Shown one piece after another: positions 18,563 through 25,000 of a DNA stretch of 25,000 bases (positions are counted from its first letter, which is position 1; each line of letters begins with the position of its first letter). The position numbers and the translations under genes were made by a program. The stretch spans positions 820,576 through 845,575 of the forward strand of contig NW_004754932.1 in the NCBI RefSeq assembly GCF_000188695.1, given 5' to 3'. The notes under the pieces were generated by a model that saw only the letters and a list, made by a program, of their open reading frames with translations, was not told where the DNA came from and did no database searches. The stretch comes from Salpingoeca rosetta (Eukaryota > Opisthokonta > Choanoflagellata > Craspedida > Salpingoecidae).

Positions 18563-20411
18563 GGGCATGCGCACATGTATATCCACCATCAGAACAAAGC
18601 AATGACACCACCACCGCCACCGTGCAAGCTGTGAGACGCACCACGTCCTCGTGGATGGCGACAGCCTCGTCGAGCTCGGCCTTGCGCATGTGCAGGCGCT
18701 GCTTGCGCTTCTCTGCCGCCTGCTGCAGCTGGTCTGCCGCCAGTGCAATCTCTTGCTCCCGCTTCAGCCGCTGCTTCTCAGCCTGGCAACCGCGGCCAGA
18801 GAGAGAGAGAGAGTGTGTGTGTGTGCGTGTGTGCGTGCGTGTGTGTGTTTGTATGTGTGTGTGTGTGCGTTTGTGTGAGTGTGTGAGTGAATAGAAGCAA
18901 GGTGATTTGTCACTGTGTTCAAACCAAGCCGGCGCAGGTGTGTCATGCACTGCAGCCCTCATCCTCACTGCACCCATCCAGAGGTCAACGCACCTCGCGC
19001 TTCTCTGCCTCGATGCGCTCTTGCTCGCTCTGCTCAACAAGACTCTGCTCATACTGCTTCAACAACTCCGCACTGTCCGTGATCAAAGCAAGGGTGGTGA
19101 CGGCAACAAGCAATGGCAGTAGTGAGACCGGAGAGTGTGTGAGCCCACATGTAAGTGTGCACACACGAACGAGTGTGGGCATGTATCCAGCTTGAAACGT
19201 AGAAAGGGCCATGCCATTCGACACAAAACAAGCAAACAAGCAAACAAACAAACAAACACACAAACAAACACACAAACATATATGAGGCCACCAACCGCTT
19301 TGTCTTTCTGTTTGCCTGGCGCTCGCGCTCACGGATGACCTCGGACATGAGCACGGCAGATTGCACCCCGCGGATGCGGTCGTCTTGCTCGTACAGTTGT
19401 TGCTGTTGACACGTGCGCAGCGCAAGGCAGTGGCGGTGAGTTGGCGCACGGTGGTGAACGCGTGTGCGCTTGTCTGTGTGTGTTTCTGTGCGCGTAGCGT
19501 CACTTGGATGACAACCAGGGATCACGAGACGGCATGGGCTGTCCAGTCAGACACAAAGCTTGCCGAAGCACGTGACGTGATGTGCGCTCATGCACATGCA
19601 TGCACACCTTTGCCTTTTCGATGGCCTTGCGGCGCTGCTCTGCCTGGAATTCTTCTTCCTCCTTGTCCAGCTGCTTGCGCTTCTCCTGAATTTGTACCCA
19701 CAAAGGCAGCGAGCACACACGAAGGGCACGAGACGTGTTGTCATGCCATTGGGTGAGTGTGGGCTTGAGAGCACGACAGCGGAGCGGCAGGTCAACATGA
19801 CGCGGTTGACAGCCATGGCAAGCGGAGATACGTGACAGTGGACAGGTGCGAGCAGTATTGTGTTGATGTGGAGAGACGAGCCCACCTCCATCTGCTCCAG
19901 CCGCTTCTTTCGTGCCTCCAGCTTTGCTTGCCTTTGACCCTGAACGTTGAGATGATGAGATGCATGTGCTGCGCAGTCAGTTGGTGGCATTGTGGTAGCC
20001 AAGCTATCAAAGCAAACACACAGGCACACAAACACACACACACACAATAACACACACACACACACAAGAACACACGTACACACATCTTGGCACATGCCCT
20101 CGGTCATGTTTGACATGATCAAAAAAAAAAAAACATTGACCTTCCGAGAGCCCCTCTCAACGACACATGTCACACGCATAGACGTACAGCGATCGTGTTC
20201 GACCATCCTGCGACGCTCTGCTGCGAGAGCTCGTGCAGGCGCTGCTTCTCTTGTTGCTTGCGCTGCTGCTCGATGATCTGAGGCGATGGGCGAAGGTGCG
20301 CCTTGATTCGCTCCCACTCGTCACGGCTCAAGACGAGCGCCTGCACGACAACACCGACAACAGGCAACGTGTGGGTGCGTGTGAGATGCGCAAATGAGGG
20401 TGAGACAGAGG

Positions 20412-20476
<65 letters not shown>

Positions 20477-20660
20477 GGACAGATAGACAGTGCATTGCGC
20501 GTTGGTTGTGGCTGTGGGTGTGCAAACGGTCCACATCACGCCACGATCAACCCTCATCACAATCCAACACATCTTCGCGCTCATCTGCATCATCATTCAT
20601 CAACGCACACCCAATCACGCACGCGCGCACCTTTTGGTTTGACTGGCTTCGTCGTGCCAT
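16314..20660 (-). CDS. CFAP210: Cilia- and flagella-associated protein 210 (CFAP210/CCDC173), complete, 14 exons
   Basis: CFAP210 is a filamentous microtubule inner protein in the lumen of axonemal doublet microtubules (FAP210 in Chlamydomonas). Exons: 20631-20660, 20188-20340, 19886-19939, 19608-19685, 19296-19402, 18994-19072, 18642-18782, 18232-18377, 17901-18042, 17699-17752, 17404-17523, 17152-17217, 16712-16927, 16314-16439. They total 1512 nt, 503 residues plus stop, all phases agreeing. The signature is in exons 2-3: VLSRDEWERIKAHL, LHELSQQSVAGWSNTIA then GQRQAKLEARK, the conserved N-terminal block of the family. Exon 5 carries IRGVQSAVLMSEVIRERE. The rest is almost continuous charged coiled coil (trichohyalin/plectin-homology type), and the C-terminus PGDTTRRLGFTWTD is non-coiled. 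An in-frame Met at 20843 would add 61 residues of Arg/Gln/Ala-rich sequence; I prefer 20660 because the extension looks like untranslated CAG-rich DNA, but cannot exclude it. AATAAA on the minus strand lies at 15987-15992. Confidence 0.92.
16622..16667. repeat. (CA)23 microsatellite in CFAP210 intron 13
   Basis: A pure CA run, GT in the sense of CFAP210, on the donor side of the intron. Confidence 0.92.
18185..18229. repeat. (CA)n microsatellite directly after the CFAP210 exon 8 donor
   Basis: In sense, the donor GTTTGT is followed immediately by an uninterrupted GT tract. Confidence 0.92.
18407..18559. repeat. Facing GT and CA tracts in CFAP210 intron 7
   Basis: GT at 18407-18432 (sense CA, acceptor side) and (CA)24 at 18512-18559 (sense GT, donor side) lie in one intron and are complementary. 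Confidence 0.88.
20414..20474. repeat. (GA)30 microsatellite in CFAP210 intron 1
   Basis: A pure GA run, CT in the sense of CFAP210. It lies about 75 nt upstream of the exon 2 acceptor, so it may serve as a pyrimidine tract. Confidence 0.93.
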
Positions 20661-21014
20661 GACCGCGACTGCTGCTGCTGCTGTTGCTGGATTCTTGTCT
20701 TCTTGCTGCTCCCGCCTCCCCTGTGTCTGCTCGACGACCACACTCACAGCTGCCCGTCTTGGCGTGGTTCCTTCCTTTCTTCTTGGCGTCCGCTGTTGTC
20801 TTGTCTCTCTGCTGTTTGTGTTGCCAGGATTAAAAATGGGCATTTGATCTTCGCGCTCAAATCAAACATTTTCTCCATTTGAGCAGCGGGTGCGCCGTTG
20901 CTTTTCGTGGTGTCGCTGACTGTCTTTGAAACTGGAACTGGCGGACTGCTTTGTGGACTGCGCCAAACCAACCAAACCAACCTGCGCCGATTACACACCA
21001 TCATCGACATCGAC
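20661..21014. promoter_or_regulatory. Divergent start region between CFAP210 and USP40
   Basis: This 354 nt region lies between the preferred CFAP210 Met and the USP40 Met. It contains an 8+8 nt inverted repeat (20855-20884), a CCAAACCAACC repeat (about 20966-20983) near the USP40 start, and a CAG-type triplet run (sense of CFAP210) at about 20669-20690. If CFAP210 starts at 20843, the gap shrinks to 171 nt. Confidence 0.6.
20855..20884. promoter_or_regulatory. Inverted repeat GCTCAAAT-N14-ATTTGAGC in a divergent promoter
   Basis: Two perfect 8-nt arms separated by 14 nt lie between two start codons on opposite strands. The symmetry is visible; a binding role is inference. Confidence 0.45.

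Positions 21015-25000
<3,986 letters not shown>

Noticed and set aside
20661..20843. CFAP210 start at 20843
   Set aside because: It is in frame and cannot be excluded, but the added 61 residues are low-complexity Arg/Gln/Ala and not recognisable in the family.

Overview
This is a window of eukaryotic nuclear DNA carrying six intron-rich protein genes. All introns are spliceosomal GT-AG, and most are filled with (GT)n/(CA)n microsatellites. The gene content points to a flagellated (ciliated) holozoan. NPHP4 (ciliary transition zone) and CFAP210 (axonemal doublet microtubule inner protein) are ciliary genes, and the PP6-type ankyrin subunit and USP40 have clear animal counterparts. Compact GC-rich exons, introns of about 100-400 nt and intergenic gaps of only a few hundred bases fit a unicellular relative of animals such as a choanoflagellate better than an animal. 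That assignment is inference; I cannot name the species.

Layout, left to right, with strictly alternating strands. (1) 328-4391, minus: N-terminal part of nephrocystin-4 (NPHP4), running off the left edge. (2) 4754-5582, plus: complete RPL22 (eL22) in three exons. (3) 6045-14495, minus: a complete 30-exon, 992-residue ankyrin-repeat protein of the ANKRD28/44/52 family (PP6 regulatory ankyrin subunit). (4) about 14700-15615, plus: a small unrecognised single-pass membrane protein whose cytoplasmic tail ends in an ITIM-like tyrosine motif. (5) 16314-20660, minus: complete 14-exon coiled-coil protein CFAP210 (CCDC173). (6) 21015-25000, plus: N-terminal part of ubiquitin-specific protease USP40, running off the right edge. 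Exon phases were checked by hand: all junctions agree, and the three complete spliced genes give lengths divisible by three.

Alternating strands make three divergent start regions (NPHP4/RPL22, ANKRD/membrane protein, CFAP210/USP40) and two convergent ends. The genes do not form a pathway. The shared theme is flagellar biology for NPHP4 and CFAP210, plus housekeeping.

The most interesting signal is not a gene. Intronic dinucleotide tracts are oriented relative to the sense strand: GT tracts sit next to donors and CA tracts next to acceptors, with about 38 of 41 placed tracts obeying. Several introns carry both, so the arms could pair and bring the splice sites together. No mobile element, CRISPR array, tRNA or rRNA gene was found.
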